Shown one piece after another: positions 34,481 to 42,023 of a DNA stretch of 64,000 nucleotides. Every line of letters begins with the position of its first letter. The first letter of the stretch is position 1. Source of the DNA: Kordia algicida OT-1 (GTDB lineage Bacteria; Bacteroidota; Bacteroidia; Flavobacteriales; Flavobacteriaceae); NCBI RefSeq assembly GCF_000154725.1, contig NZ_DS544873.1, positions 3,113,397-3,177,396 of the forward strand. Direction: 5' to 3'. The position numbers and the translations under genes were made by a program. Under the pieces are notes generated by a model. It saw only the letters and a program-made list of their open reading frames with translations, was not told the DNA's origin and did not search any database.

Positions 34481-34697
34481 TTGTTTTTTCTTAGATTGTT
34501 AAGACTTTGGTCGTAAAAAGTATGGATTGTTTACGTAGAAATTTAGACGCGTTGTACTTTTAGAACGCTAATGCTTTTAGATACAAGATCGCTTCACTCA
34601 ATTAAAAACATTCAAGGTTTTTTCTAATATCATTATTCTATTTTCAAGATAAAATCTGTAAAAAGTATTATTATTTATAAATAAACTAAAAGCAAAT

Positions 34698-35987
34698 CTA
34701 TTTCCGCTGAAAAAAGCCAACCAATACAAACGCTAAAAATGCTGGCAAAACCCAAGCAAAATCATATTCCCCTAATGGCATTATTTTGCGAAACATAACG
34801 ATAAATTGATCTTTCGGGAAAAAGAAAGCAATCGCATCTATCAAACCAAAAACAAAGGTTACCAAGACAACAATTCTGTATACAATTGGTGTTGCAAATT
34901 TTTGTGAAACTATATTTAAAAAGATCAATACTATCGCAATTGGATAGATAAATTTTAACACAGGAATGGCAATAACAATAATATTATGAAAATCCAATTG
35001 TCCAACACCAATTCCTATAATACAAGCAATTACTGCCGTAATAATGTATGTATTTTGCGAACCTTTACATAATTCTTTGAAATAATCTGCCGTTCCTGTA
35101 ATGATTCCGACAGCAGTCGTAAAACATGCCAGCGCGACCAATACACTTAAAAATGCTGTTCCGATATTTCCTAACGTTGCCAAACTGATACCTCGCAATA
35201 AAGTAGCACGTTTCATATCGCCACTCATGTTCATATCTATATTAATTTCACTACTAAAATACGACCCCAAAAGTATCAATCCTGCATAAATGGCGAACAA
35301 TCCAAAACCAGCAATCCAACCCGATTTGGCAATAAGTTGTTTCTTTTCTTCAAATGAATCGTGTCCTTTCAGCCTTAGCGAAATAATAATAACGCCACCA
35401 ATTACAATTGCACCAATCGCATCAAAAGTTTGATAACCTTCCAACAATCCTGCAAATAATGGCGAACCTTCCATTTTAGAAACTTCTACGGTTTCATGTG
35501 GCATACTTAAGCCAATTCCGATAATCGCCAAAATAATTAAAACGATTAATGGTGTCAGGAATTTTCCAATAAAATTGAGAATTTTTGAACGATTCAACAC
35601 AAAAATTAACACCAAGGCAAAATATATACTACTCGTCAATAAAGCACTCGTTCCAAAGTTGGGAAATATAGAAATTTCATGTGTTGCCGCGGCTGTTCGT
35701 GGAGAAGGAATCGTTACAGAAATGATGTAAATAATGATGCAAAATATACTGCTAAATACGGGCGAAACTTTCTTTCCGAAGTCAAACATAGAACCTTGCA
35801 ATCGCGCATGCGCCAAAATTCCAAAAATTGGAATCACAACAGCCGTAATCATAAATCCGAGCGTTACCCAAAACCACTGATCGGTTGCTTGGTATCCTAA
35901 CAATGGTGGCAATAATAAATTTCCTGCTCCGAAAAACATAGAAAATAAGGCAAAAGCAGTAACAAAAAGTTCTTTATTTTTTGACAT
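34698..35987 (-). CDS. brnQ: Branched-chain amino acid transport system II carrier protein
   Basis: 429 residues with about twelve transmembrane helices. The N-terminus ELFVTAFALFSMFFGAGNLLLPPLLGY is the characteristic BrnQ/LIVCS opening, and IPSPRTAAATHEISI is the conserved segment near helix 3. It imports leucine, isoleucine or valine with Na+ or H+. The start codon follows immediately after the stop of the membrane protein at 35988-36548 (TAA directly followed by ATG), so the two are coupled. Confidence 0.95.
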   Translation of the reverse strand: MSKNKELFVTAFALFSMFFGAGNLLLPPLLGYQATDQWFWVTLGFMITAVVIPIFGILAHARLQGSMFDFGKKVSPVFSSIFCIIIYIISVTIPSPRTAAATHEISIFPNFGTSALLTSSIYFALVLIFVLNRSKILNFIGKFLTPLIVLIILAIIGIGLSMPHETVEVSKMEGSPLFAGLLEGYQTFDAIGAIVIGGVIIISLRLKGHDSFEEKKQLIAKSGWIAGFGLFAIYAGLILLGSYFSSEINIDMNMSGDMKRATLLRGISLATLGNIGTAFLSVLVALACFTTAVGIITGTADYFKELCKGSQNTYIITAVIACIIGIGVGQLDFHNIIVIAIPVLKFIYPIAIVLIFLNIVSQKFATPIVYRIVVLVTFVFGLIDAIAFFFPKDQFIVMFRKIMPLGEYDFAWVLPAFLAFVLVGFFQRK

Positions 35988-36548
35988 TTATTTGATTTTT
36001 TTAAGAAGTATGACACCAAAACCGATAACCACATAAAGTAAGCCAAGTCCAATATGCATAAATTTTATAGAAGCTGTAGCAAATGCTAAAAGTGTCCAAT
36101 GTTTCTGTAAATCACCATAAAACAACTGAAGCAACGCAAAATTTTCCACCATATCCAAAAATCCTGCAAACATGGTCATTCCAATTAAAACTGTTCCCAA
36201 GCGATATGCCAATGCTGTCGAATTGTCTGCGACATGTTTTCTAACTAAATGAATAAGTAAAGAGAGGAACATCACATATGTAATGATAAAAATATAATCG
36301 AACCACAAACTCCATTCTGCAGCTTGCAGCGCACCTTCTTTTTTTTGCCATGACATTAAAATATCCTGGCTACATTTAAGTGTACTCGATAATTCAAAAG
36401 AGATAATTTTATTAGGCGCAAAATCAGTTTTTAAAAATCTATCGAAGTACAGCATGCAACTTCCTGCCAACATAAAAGTAGTAATTGCCAAGAACAATAA
36501 TTTCTTTTCGGAAGATTTGGAAAGTTTTTGAAAAGTAGACGATAACAT
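35988..36548 (-). CDS. Four-helix membrane protein of unknown function
   Basis: 186 residues with hydrophobic helices at about 18-35, 83-104, 117-140 and 158-182. Between helices 1 and 2 there is an external loop (FAPNKIISFELSSTLKCSQDILMSW) with one Cys. No family is recognised. The gene abuts brnQ with no intervening base, so it is probably translated with it, but no transport role can be deduced. It is divergent from the hydrolase at 36597. Confidence 0.82.
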   Translation of the reverse strand: MLSSTFQKLSKSSEKKLLFLAITTFMLAGSCMLYFDRFLKTDFAPNKIISFELSSTLKCSQDILMSWQKKEGALQAAEWSLWFDYIFIITYVMFLSLLIHLVRKHVADNSTALAYRLGTVLIGMTMFAGFLDMVENFALLQLFYGDLQKHWTLLAFATASIKFMHIGLGLLYVVIGFGVILLKKIK

Positions 36549-36584
36549 TTTTAACGAATGGTTTTACAGCTAACGAAAGATACA

Positions 36585-36592
36585 TATTTTTG
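36585..36592 (+). promoter_or_regulatory. -7 element placed for a nearly leaderless mRNA
   Basis: TATTTTTG matches TAnnTTTG exactly and ends only 4 bases before the ATG at 36597. If used, transcription would begin at or next to the start codon. No clear TTG -33 element is present. Confidence 0.4.
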
Positions 36593-36596
36593 CGAC

Positions 36597-37379
36597 ATGC
36601 AACAGTTTGTAACATATAAAAATATAGAAATTGCGTATTCGGTTTCTGGCAAAGGAAAAGCGCTTGTGTTATTACACGGTTTTCTGGAAACGAGTTCCAT
36701 GTGGAAAATTTATGTGGACACTTTTTCTAAAACACACAAAGTCATTACGATAGATTTGTTAGGTCATGGAAAAACGCCATGTTTGGGTTACATTCACACG
36801 ATGGAAGAAATGGCAGAAACGGTTTTTGTGGTGTTGAAAGAACTCAAATTGCGTAAAATTCATCTAGCAGGACATTCTATGGGCGGTTATGTAGCGTTGG
36901 CTTTCGCCGAAATGTACCCTGATTATGTAAAAGCTTTGTGTTTGATAAATTCTACTTCGAGAGCTGATAGTGAAGAACGAAAAGTGAACCGTGATCGTGC
37001 TATTAACGCCGTAAAACACAATCACAAACAATTTATTCGTATTTCAATTTCAAACTTATTTCGACCAAAAAATCGTAAAATCTTCGCAGAAACTATCAAA
37101 GAAGTCAAAAAAGAAGCCTTGACAACTTCATTACAAGGAATTATAGCGGCTTTAGAAGGTATGAAAATTCGGGAAGATCGTGAAGTGTTGTTGCATTTTT
37201 CGCCATATAAAAAAATGATGATTATTGGAAAACGCGATCCAATTTTAGCTTTTGAAGATTTAATAGATCAAACTAAAAACTCAGAAGTTGATGTCGATAT
37301 TTTTCCTGACGGACATATGAGTCATATAGAAAATGAAGAAGATTTGTTATTTTCTTTAAAAAAATTTGTAGGAAATTAA
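36597..37379 (+). CDS. Alpha/beta-fold hydrolase
   Basis: 260 residues from MQQFVTYKNIEIAYSVSGKG at 36597; an upstream in-frame ATG at 36558 is possible but adds residues not typical of the family. Motifs: oxyanion LLHGFLETSSMW, the strand DLLGHGKT, nucleophile elbow AGHSMGGYVAL (Ser about 98), an acid near GKRDPILAFED and the base His in DGHMSHIENEE. It resembles haloperoxidase/epoxide-hydrolase-type cytoplasmic esterases; the substrate is unknown. It is divergent from the brnQ operon. Confidence 0.9.
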   Translation: MQQFVTYKNIEIAYSVSGKGKALVLLHGFLETSSMWKIYVDTFSKTHKVITIDLLGHGKTPCLGYIHTMEEMAETVFVVLKELKLRKIHLAGHSMGGYVALAFAEMYPDYVKALCLINSTSRADSEERKVNRDRAINAVKHNHKQFIRISISNLFRPKNRKIFAETIKEVKKEALTTSLQGIIAALEGMKIREDREVLLHFSPYKKMMIIGKRDPILAFEDLIDQTKNSEVDVDIFPDGHMSHIENEEDLLFSLKKFVGN

Positions 37380-37624
37380 TTTAACTTCTCTAAAATCTAT
37401 CACAATAAAGCTCCTTTAAGAAGTAAACTGAATATGCAAGTAAGAAATTACTTTTTTCTTTTTAAGATTTTAAATTTATCTATGAAAGAATCTATTTTTA
37501 AAACTACCATTCAACTTTTAAAAACGTGTCGTTCGTCTAAAAAAAGAGTCTTTTCGTCGGATTTATTATTCGGTTTATGTATATTAGTTGTGTCCAAAAA
37601 TAACTATTTAACCTACTTACCGCC

Positions 37625-37864
37625 ATGGATCATACGAGTATAAAAACTACTTTTTCCTTAGGGAAATTATACTGCAGCATTTTCGGTCATCGTTATCGAG
37701 TTACGAAAAAAATCACTTCACATGTAAACGAATACCAATGCATGCTTTGCAATTGTGAAGCCACCAATGATGACAAAGGGGAATTAACATCATTGACACC
37801 TCAACTTAAAGACATTAATAAAACTTTGGTTTCTTTTCATAAAAAGAAAAATCACGCTTTTTAG
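37625..37864 (+). CDS. Small zinc-ribbon-like protein
   Basis: 79 residues. The pattern CSIFGHRYRV ... YQCMLCNCEATNDDKGELTSLT places Cys and His before a CxxC pair (Cys19, His23, Cys39, Cys42), as in small DUF1660-like zinc proteins, and similar short proteins occur in Flavobacteriaceae. No signal peptide. It stands alone between a hydrolase and a repeat region. Function unknown; zinc binding is inference. Confidence 0.7.
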   Translation: MDHTSIKTTFSLGKLYCSIFGHRYRVTKKITSHVNEYQCMLCNCEATNDDKGELTSLTPQLKDINKTLVSFHKKKNHAF

Positions 37865-38182
37865 ACGACTTAGAATTAATGTAGCAATTTGAAAGTTTGG
37901 AAATGTTGTAATTAGTTTCAAATAATGATCTCAGAAACAACCTTGAATCATTGAATTTTTAAATCCTTGAATTGAGTGAAGCGAAAAAATAGGCATTAGC
38001 TTTTGGGTATTAGGTATTGGTCAAGTTATAAGAGTAATTGGAAATTCAAACTAAAATATGAACATACTTTGAGCGACAGCGATACTTAAATTTTAATGTG
38101 GCAATTAGTTTCAAATAATGATCTCAGAAACAACCTTGAATCTTTGAATTTTTAAATCTTTGAATTGATGAGCAAAGCGAAT
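37865..38182. repeat. Gene-free stretch with a 66-base direct repeat
   Basis: Two copies of a 66-base sequence beginning AATTAGTTTCAAATAATGAT lie at 37910-37975 and 38103-38168 and differ at two positions. Each contains internal TTGAATC/TTGAATT units about seven bases long. Between them are a GGTATTAGGTATTGG stretch and a TTGAGCGACAGCGATAC fragment of a dispersed repeat. No gene is seen. Confidence 0.85.
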
Positions 38183-38806
38183 CTATTCTTCCATCTGCTT
38201 CAAAATTTCCTCCAACTTCCGAACATGCACACCATACAATTGATCTGCCCATTTTACCGTGATGTAGTAAATACATACACAAGAAACCAAATATCCAAAA
38301 ATGACCAATAGTAATGTTGATGTTGGCATTTGCAACAAAAACCATTCTGAGAAACGATCTGCACCACGATGCTCAACACCCATAAAGATTGCCGCTACCG
38401 AAATTGGTAACAACAACGAACCTGCAATGATTCCCGTTTTGTAGACTTCCATTGTCAATTTTATGTCATGGATAAATCGTAAAATAGTTTCCTTTGTTTG
38501 TTGTGCCACACTTGAGGTTCGGCGTAAAAACCAAACCATTTTTGCCAAATATCCCAAGGTCATTAAACTCGTGACAAACATGAGAATTAAATATACAGCA
38601 CGTGGCAATTCATACATTTTTACCAGCGCAGGAAATGCGAAAAATATAACGATTCCTGTCAATTGCGTGGCAATTTCACCTTTCATCGTCTTACGGATTT
38701 TGGCAATTGGCATTTGACTTTCTTTTAAATCTTCTAAACTGCTTGGCAACTGAAAATCATCTTGATTCTCATCATCCATCAATTCTTTTATTTTATCAAA
38801 ATCCAT
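38183..38806 (-). CDS. Membrane protein encoded after an ECF sigma factor (possible sigma regulator)
   Basis: 207 residues. A charged cytoplasmic N-terminus of about 45 residues (DDENQDDFQLPSSLEDLKES) is followed by hydrophobic segments at about 49-68, 70-92, 120-140 and 155-178, and a charged coiled end. The gene overlaps the sigma-factor gene by 11 bases, which points to translational coupling and a regulatory relation such as anti-sigma. It shares layout with the membrane protein at 1-462, including the basic loop after helix 2 (VWFLRRTSS versus VLFWRTPND), though overall similarity is weak. Confidence 0.82.
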   Translation of the reverse strand: MDFDKIKELMDDENQDDFQLPSSLEDLKESQMPIAKIRKTMKGEIATQLTGIVIFFAFPALVKMYELPRAVYLILMFVTSLMTLGYLAKMVWFLRRTSSVAQQTKETILRFIHDIKLTMEVYKTGIIAGSLLLPISVAAIFMGVEHRGADRFSEWFLLQMPTSTLLLVIFGYLVSCVCIYYITVKWADQLYGVHVRKLEEILKQMEE

Positions 38807-39299
38807 GGCTTTGTTTTTTTATAATTTCTTTTAATTTTTTCTTCGTTCGATTCAGTTTTACGCGAACATTTACTGGTGACATTCCTAAGTTTTTGGCAAT
38901 TTCTTCTCCCGAAAAACCTTCTATAAACTGAAAAATTAGTGCCTTTTCTATTTTATTTAACTCATGTACAGCTTTGTAAAAAGCCTTCAATTGTTGTTCT
39001 TTTTCATCCGAATAATCTTCCTGTGCCAATTGTACATGTTCTGGCATTTTGTAGTTGTCAGGCTTCCGCTTTTCTTTCTTAAAAAATACAATTGCCGTAT
39101 TGAGTGCTACCCGATACATCCAACTCGAAAACTGACTTTTTCCATTGAATGATTTGACAGATTTCCAGAGTTGCAAGATAATTTCTTGTACCAAATCTTC
39201 ACGGTCTGCCGCATCTTCAAAGTAGATGCGGGAAACCTTGTGAATGATTCCTTTGTGAATCGTGATTTTGTTTAGAAATTCTTGTTCTGTAAGTTCCAA
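38796..39299 (-). CDS. ECF-type RNA polymerase sigma factor
   Basis: 167 residues. Region 2 is at about 25-85 (YFEDAADREDLVQEIILQLWKSVKSFNGKSQFSSWMYRVALNTAIVFF). Region 4 is at about 110-160 (ELNKIEKALIFQFIEGFSGEEIAKNLGMSPVNVRVKLNRTKKKLKE). It is preceded at 10 bases by a TraB/GumN-family gene and overlaps a membrane-protein gene by 11 bases, an arrangement closely parallel to the operon at 1-1852. Regulon unknown. Confidence 0.94.
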   Translation of the reverse strand: MELTEQEFLNKITIHKGIIHKVSRIYFEDAADREDLVQEIILQLWKSVKSFNGKSQFSSWMYRVALNTAIVFFKKEKRKPDNYKMPEHVQLAQEDYSDEKEQQLKAFYKAVHELNKIEKALIFQFIEGFSGEEIAKNLGMSPVNVRVKLNRTKKKLKEIIKKQSHGF

Positions 39300-39309
39300 A
39301 GAGTTGCTT

Positions 39310-40161
39310 TTAGTGTACTGGAGTTACTTTATAACCTTGTTTGCGTAATAAATGAATCACGCCGTTATTACCTACTAAATGTGCTGATCCAACAGCAAAT
39401 AAATTACTTTGTTTCTTCATAAGATCAGGCATCAACTTTACCCAATTTGTGTTGCGATAAGTTAGCATCCAATATTCGGCATTTTCGTTAAAAAAACGTT
39501 TGTCATTCATCACTTCAAACAATGCTGTAATGTTTTCGTTTTTATAGTTGGTTACCATTTCTTTAAACATGAGTTTGTATTCTTGATGCAATTCAATTTG
39601 TTGCCATAAAAAATCTTTTGGATAGGCTTTTGCAAAATAATCCAATTGATTGTCTAAGGTTTCCAAACCTGCAATTTTTTTGTGTTGCGCTTTCGCTAGA
39701 TTGATTAATTCAAACTCGTACATTTTTTTTGTAGGACAGTTCAAACTCTGCTGAATCAATAATGTATAAACGGTCATCAAGGTATAATTGTCAACCATTT
39801 GTAACGACATATTCATTTCTTTCTTTAGCAAGTTGTCTAAGTATATTTGTTGTTCTTTTGATAATTCTTCCGTTAATTTCCCTGAAGACATCATTTTTTG
39901 TTGTGCTGCCATCAGTGCTTTTGTATCAGATAAATCTACTTCCAACACTAAATTTTCAGTTTTGTTAAAAGCCTTTGTGACTTTTTTAGGAATTGAAAAA
40001 TCATCTTCACATAAAATATGAACCGTTCCAAGAAGATACGATGGCTTTGCCAAGTCTTTATGTTCAATTTTCCACAATACGGAGTTTTCAAGTTTCTTGT
40101 CTTGTGCATTTCCTATAAAACTGCTTACGATAAAGCCAATAAGTATGATTAGTTTTTTCAT
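39310..40161 (-). CDS. TraB/GumN-family protein
   Basis: 283 residues with a signal peptide (1-19, ending IGNAQ). Typical TraB/GumN motifs are LLGTVHILCEDD near residue 45, LVLEVDLSDTKAL near 75 and the ending FAVGSAHLVGNNGVIHLLRKQGYKV. The family has an erythromycin-esterase/ChaN-like fold, with histidines and acidic residues proposed to bind metal and cleave peptides; in Bacteroidota it is usually exported. It is the first gene of an operon with an ECF sigma factor and membrane protein. Its role in the signal pathway is unknown. Confidence 0.9.
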   Translation of the reverse strand: MKKLIILIGFIVSSFIGNAQDKKLENSVLWKIEHKDLAKPSYLLGTVHILCEDDFSIPKKVTKAFNKTENLVLEVDLSDTKALMAAQQKMMSSGKLTEELSKEQQIYLDNLLKKEMNMSLQMVDNYTLMTVYTLLIQQSLNCPTKKMYEFELINLAKAQHKKIAGLETLDNQLDYFAKAYPKDFLWQQIELHQEYKLMFKEMVTNYKNENITALFEVMNDKRFFNENAEYWMLTYRNTNWVKLMPDLMKKQSNLFAVGSAHLVGNNGVIHLLRKQGYKVTPVH

Positions 40162-40352
40162 GTTTTTTGTTTTTACGATGTATCATCATGCTGAACTTGA
40201 TTCAGCATCTTACTAGCTAGCCTAAGATCCTATATGTTTTTTAGGATGATAATAGATCAATTAATTTCTATTTGCTCCGTAAGTATCGACTTTAAAAATA
40301 TGTTACAAAAAAAAGATGAAATTTATTTTTTTTCTTTTATTCAGAAAGCTTC

Positions 40353-40393
40353 TCGTAATTTATAAATGGCGATTCGCTTTTTATAAATTACGA
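40353..40393. promoter_or_regulatory. Perfect 14-base inverted repeat upstream of the RiPP precursor
   Basis: TCGTAATTTATAAA (40353-40366) and TTTATAAATTACGA (40380-40393) are exact reverse complements around a 13-base spacer. The centre is about 95 bases before the precursor start and about 45 bases before its -7 element. Both flanking genes point away, so it is not a terminator of either; an operator or regulatory hairpin is more likely. Confidence 0.7.
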
Positions 40394-40416
40394 ACACCTA
40401 TGGTTTTTTAAAACCC

Positions 40417-40424
40417 TAATTTTG
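40417..40424 (+). promoter_or_regulatory. -7 element of the RiPP precursor gene
   Basis: TAATTTTG is an exact TAnnTTTG match, giving an mRNA leader of roughly 35-40 bases before the ATG at 40468. No clear TTG is seen about 19 bases upstream, where the palindrome ends, so an activator may be needed. Confidence 0.5.
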
Positions 40425-40467
40425 AGTTAATTGCATCAAAAATTAATTCATTAAAAACATCATAATT

Positions 40468-40662
40468 ATGAAAAAACAAACATTAAAAAACTTGTCTTTA
40501 AACAAAAGGGCAATTTCTAAAATTAACTCTACTGGAGTTCAGGGTGGTTTGCATTCAGGATTGGAAGTTACCTGTCCAAATTTTTGTAGAGTAACCAAAG
40601 ATGATGGAGCATTATGTCAGTTTACAAAAGATGGTGGTCCTGTTTGCCAAAACAATAAATAA
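40468..40662 (+). CDS. Orphan GG-leader RiPP precursor, class I lanthipeptide-like
   Basis: 64 residues. The leader MKKQTLKNLSLNKRAISKIN has the L-x-L-N-K-x-x-I-x-x-L-like pattern of Bacteroidota class I lanthipeptide precursors and ends at a double glycine (Gly26-Gly27, VQGG). The 37-residue core has Cys36, Cys40, Cys50 and Cys60, with Thr35, Thr43, Thr53 and Ser30 as possible dehydration sites. The core holds two ten-residue units, C-R-V-TKDDGAL and C-Q-F-TKDGGPV, closed by a final Cys. No LanB, LanC, protease or ABC exporter gene is in the window, so modification would have to occur in trans. Other GG-leader peptides remain possible. Confidence 0.8.
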   Translation: MKKQTLKNLSLNKRAISKINSTGVQGGLHSGLEVTCPNFCRVTKDDGALCQFTKDGGPVCQNNK

Positions 40663-40677
40663 TTCTTTTTTTATAGA

Positions 40678-40918
40678 AAAAACGAAGCTGTTTAAAAAGT
40701 GTACTGAAACGTCATTCTGGACTTGATACTGAAATAAATTCAGCACAGGTTCCAGAATCTTATCATATTGATTTTCAACTGTTATGAGAAACTGAAATGC
40801 TTGCATTCATGAATACCAAATTATCAAATAGATATACATGAATAATCAAGCTTGTCTTGAGCGACAGTCGAAAGGTTGGGTTTGACGAAATCTGTACTTT
40901 TTAGACAGCTTCGTTTTT
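40678..40918. repeat. Long-range inverted repeat interrupted by palindromes
   Basis: AAAAACGAAGCTGTTTAAAAAGT (23 bases, 40678-40700) matches the reverse complement of 40896-40918 at 22 of 23 positions. Joined, they would form an ordinary bidirectional terminator between the convergent precursor and RidA-like genes. The 195 bases between them hold a GTCATTCTGGACTTG...CCAGAATC palindrome (about 40711-40760) and a TTGAGCGACAGTCGAAAGG fragment, as if short repeats had inserted in the loop. Alternatively the whole is a MITE-like element. Confidence 0.75.
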
Positions 40919-40940
40919 GTATCTATATTTTTGGTTAAAA

Positions 40941-41420
40941 TTACTTTGCGGCAATCACATCAATTTCAATTTTTGCTCCTATTGCCAATCCGCCAGCAGC
41001 AAATGTTGTACGTGCAGGTTTGTTTGGAAAATACTGAACGTACACACTATTAAAATCTTTAAAATCGTTGATATCTGCTAAAATCACTGTGCATTTTACC
41101 ACACGATCCAAAGAAGAATTGTGTTGTGCTAAAACCGCTTTGATGTTTTCAATGGCTTGTTTCGTCTCTGCTTTGATGCCGCCAGCAACTAACATTCCTT
41201 TTTTATGATCTTTTCCTATTTGACCAGATAAGAATAACAGATTTTCTGTCTCTACAGCGGCACTAAAAGGCGTATTTTGACGTTCTGCTAAGTGTGAAGC
41301 GTGAAATGTAATGTCATTACTTTTGTTGTCGTTAGTATTATTGTTGTCATTATTATTGGAAGTTTGACAACTTACCAAGCATAGTAACAATACCGAACAA
41401 AGGGAAAAGATGATTTTCAC
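40941..41420 (-). CDS. RidA (YjgF/YER057c)-family lipoprotein
   Basis: 159 residues. The lipoprotein signal ends in CLVSC (Cys18), followed by an Asn/Asp-rich linker (about 19-38). The RidA domain starts near FSAAVETENLLFLSGQIGKD and ends PARTTFAAGGLAIGAKIEIDVIAAK. The family's substrate Arg lies in the KPARTTF segment, so imine or enamine deaminase activity is possible. RidA proteins are usually cytoplasmic; attachment to the envelope is unusual but recurs in Bacteroidota. Confidence 0.9.
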   Translation of the reverse strand: MKIIFSLCSVLLLCLVSCQTSNNNDNNNTNDNKSNDITFHASHLAERQNTPFSAAVETENLLFLSGQIGKDHKKGMLVAGGIKAETKQAIENIKAVLAQHNSSLDRVVKCTVILADINDFKDFNSVYVQYFPNKPARTTFAAGGLAIGAKIEIDVIAAK

Positions 41421-42023
41421 AAGATTGAGTTTTTGGTTGGTAACAAATTTAAGGAATTTACACTTCGACTCCGCTTAGTGCAAGACTTATATTTGATTTT
41501 CCGAATTTGATTAGATTGCTCAATTTAACGTCAGTTCGATATAAATCATTCAATTTACATTTATAGTAATTTTAGAAATAATTCTTCTATATAATTCATT
41601 TTTAGCGCTTTATTTTCGTTTTCTTTGCTTACCCAAAGAATACTGAATCAAGTTCAGCACAGGCATCAACAAAAGAAAGGGAACTTTTAGTTCGTATGAT
41701 TTCTATTTTCAATTATGGAACTCATGAATCTTCGATTTCCAGAGGTATTTTTAGTTTTTCTTTTAGGGAAAAACTAAAACCGCATGAATTTTTCTAAATT
41801 TTAGTTCACCATGCTCTATTTTCTGTTATGGAGTTCATGAATTAACATTTCTCCAAGGTTTCGAAAATTTTTAACGAAAAACTCCTGCTATACTGCGGAA
41901 AAGAAAAGTTTCAAACTAAAATTTTTACGTCGAACTCACGTTAATTTAAAAAAGAGTTTCTCGAGAAAAGGTCTAAAAGCAAAACGATCTAATATCTAAC
42001 AGCGAAGCAGTTTAACATCTATA
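41421..42023. repeat. 603-base gene-free region rich in repeats and hairpins
   Basis: No gene is supported. A CACTTCGACTCCGCTTAGTG fragment is at 41461-41480 and a TACTGAATCAAGTTCAGCA palindrome at about 41641-41659. A perfect 12-base hairpin TTTTAGTTTTTC (41749-41760) / GAAAAACTAAAA (41768-41779) could terminate the operon ending at 42024. Two 27-base direct repeats CTATTTTCnnTTATGGAnnTCATGAAT lie at 41703-41729 and 41816-41842 (23 of 27 identical). A GTCTAAAAGCAAAACGATC fragment is near 41970. Confidence 0.7.

Larger units (their letters stand above)
40162..40467. other. Divergent intergenic region upstream of the RiPP precursor
   Basis: This gap of 306 bases has no gene. It holds a TGCTGAACTTGATTCAGCA palindrome (about 40190-40208), the 14-base perfect inverted repeat at 40353-40393 and a TAATTTTG promoter element at 40417-40424. 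Confidence 0.7.

Noticed and set aside
37434-37643. 69-codon open frame before the zinc-ribbon-like gene
   Set aside because: Composition is that of AT-rich noncoding DNA, no motif, and it overlaps the start of the better-supported gene.
40612-40806. 64-codon antisense frame over the RiPP precursor end
   Set aside because: It runs through repeat sequence and has no protein-like features.
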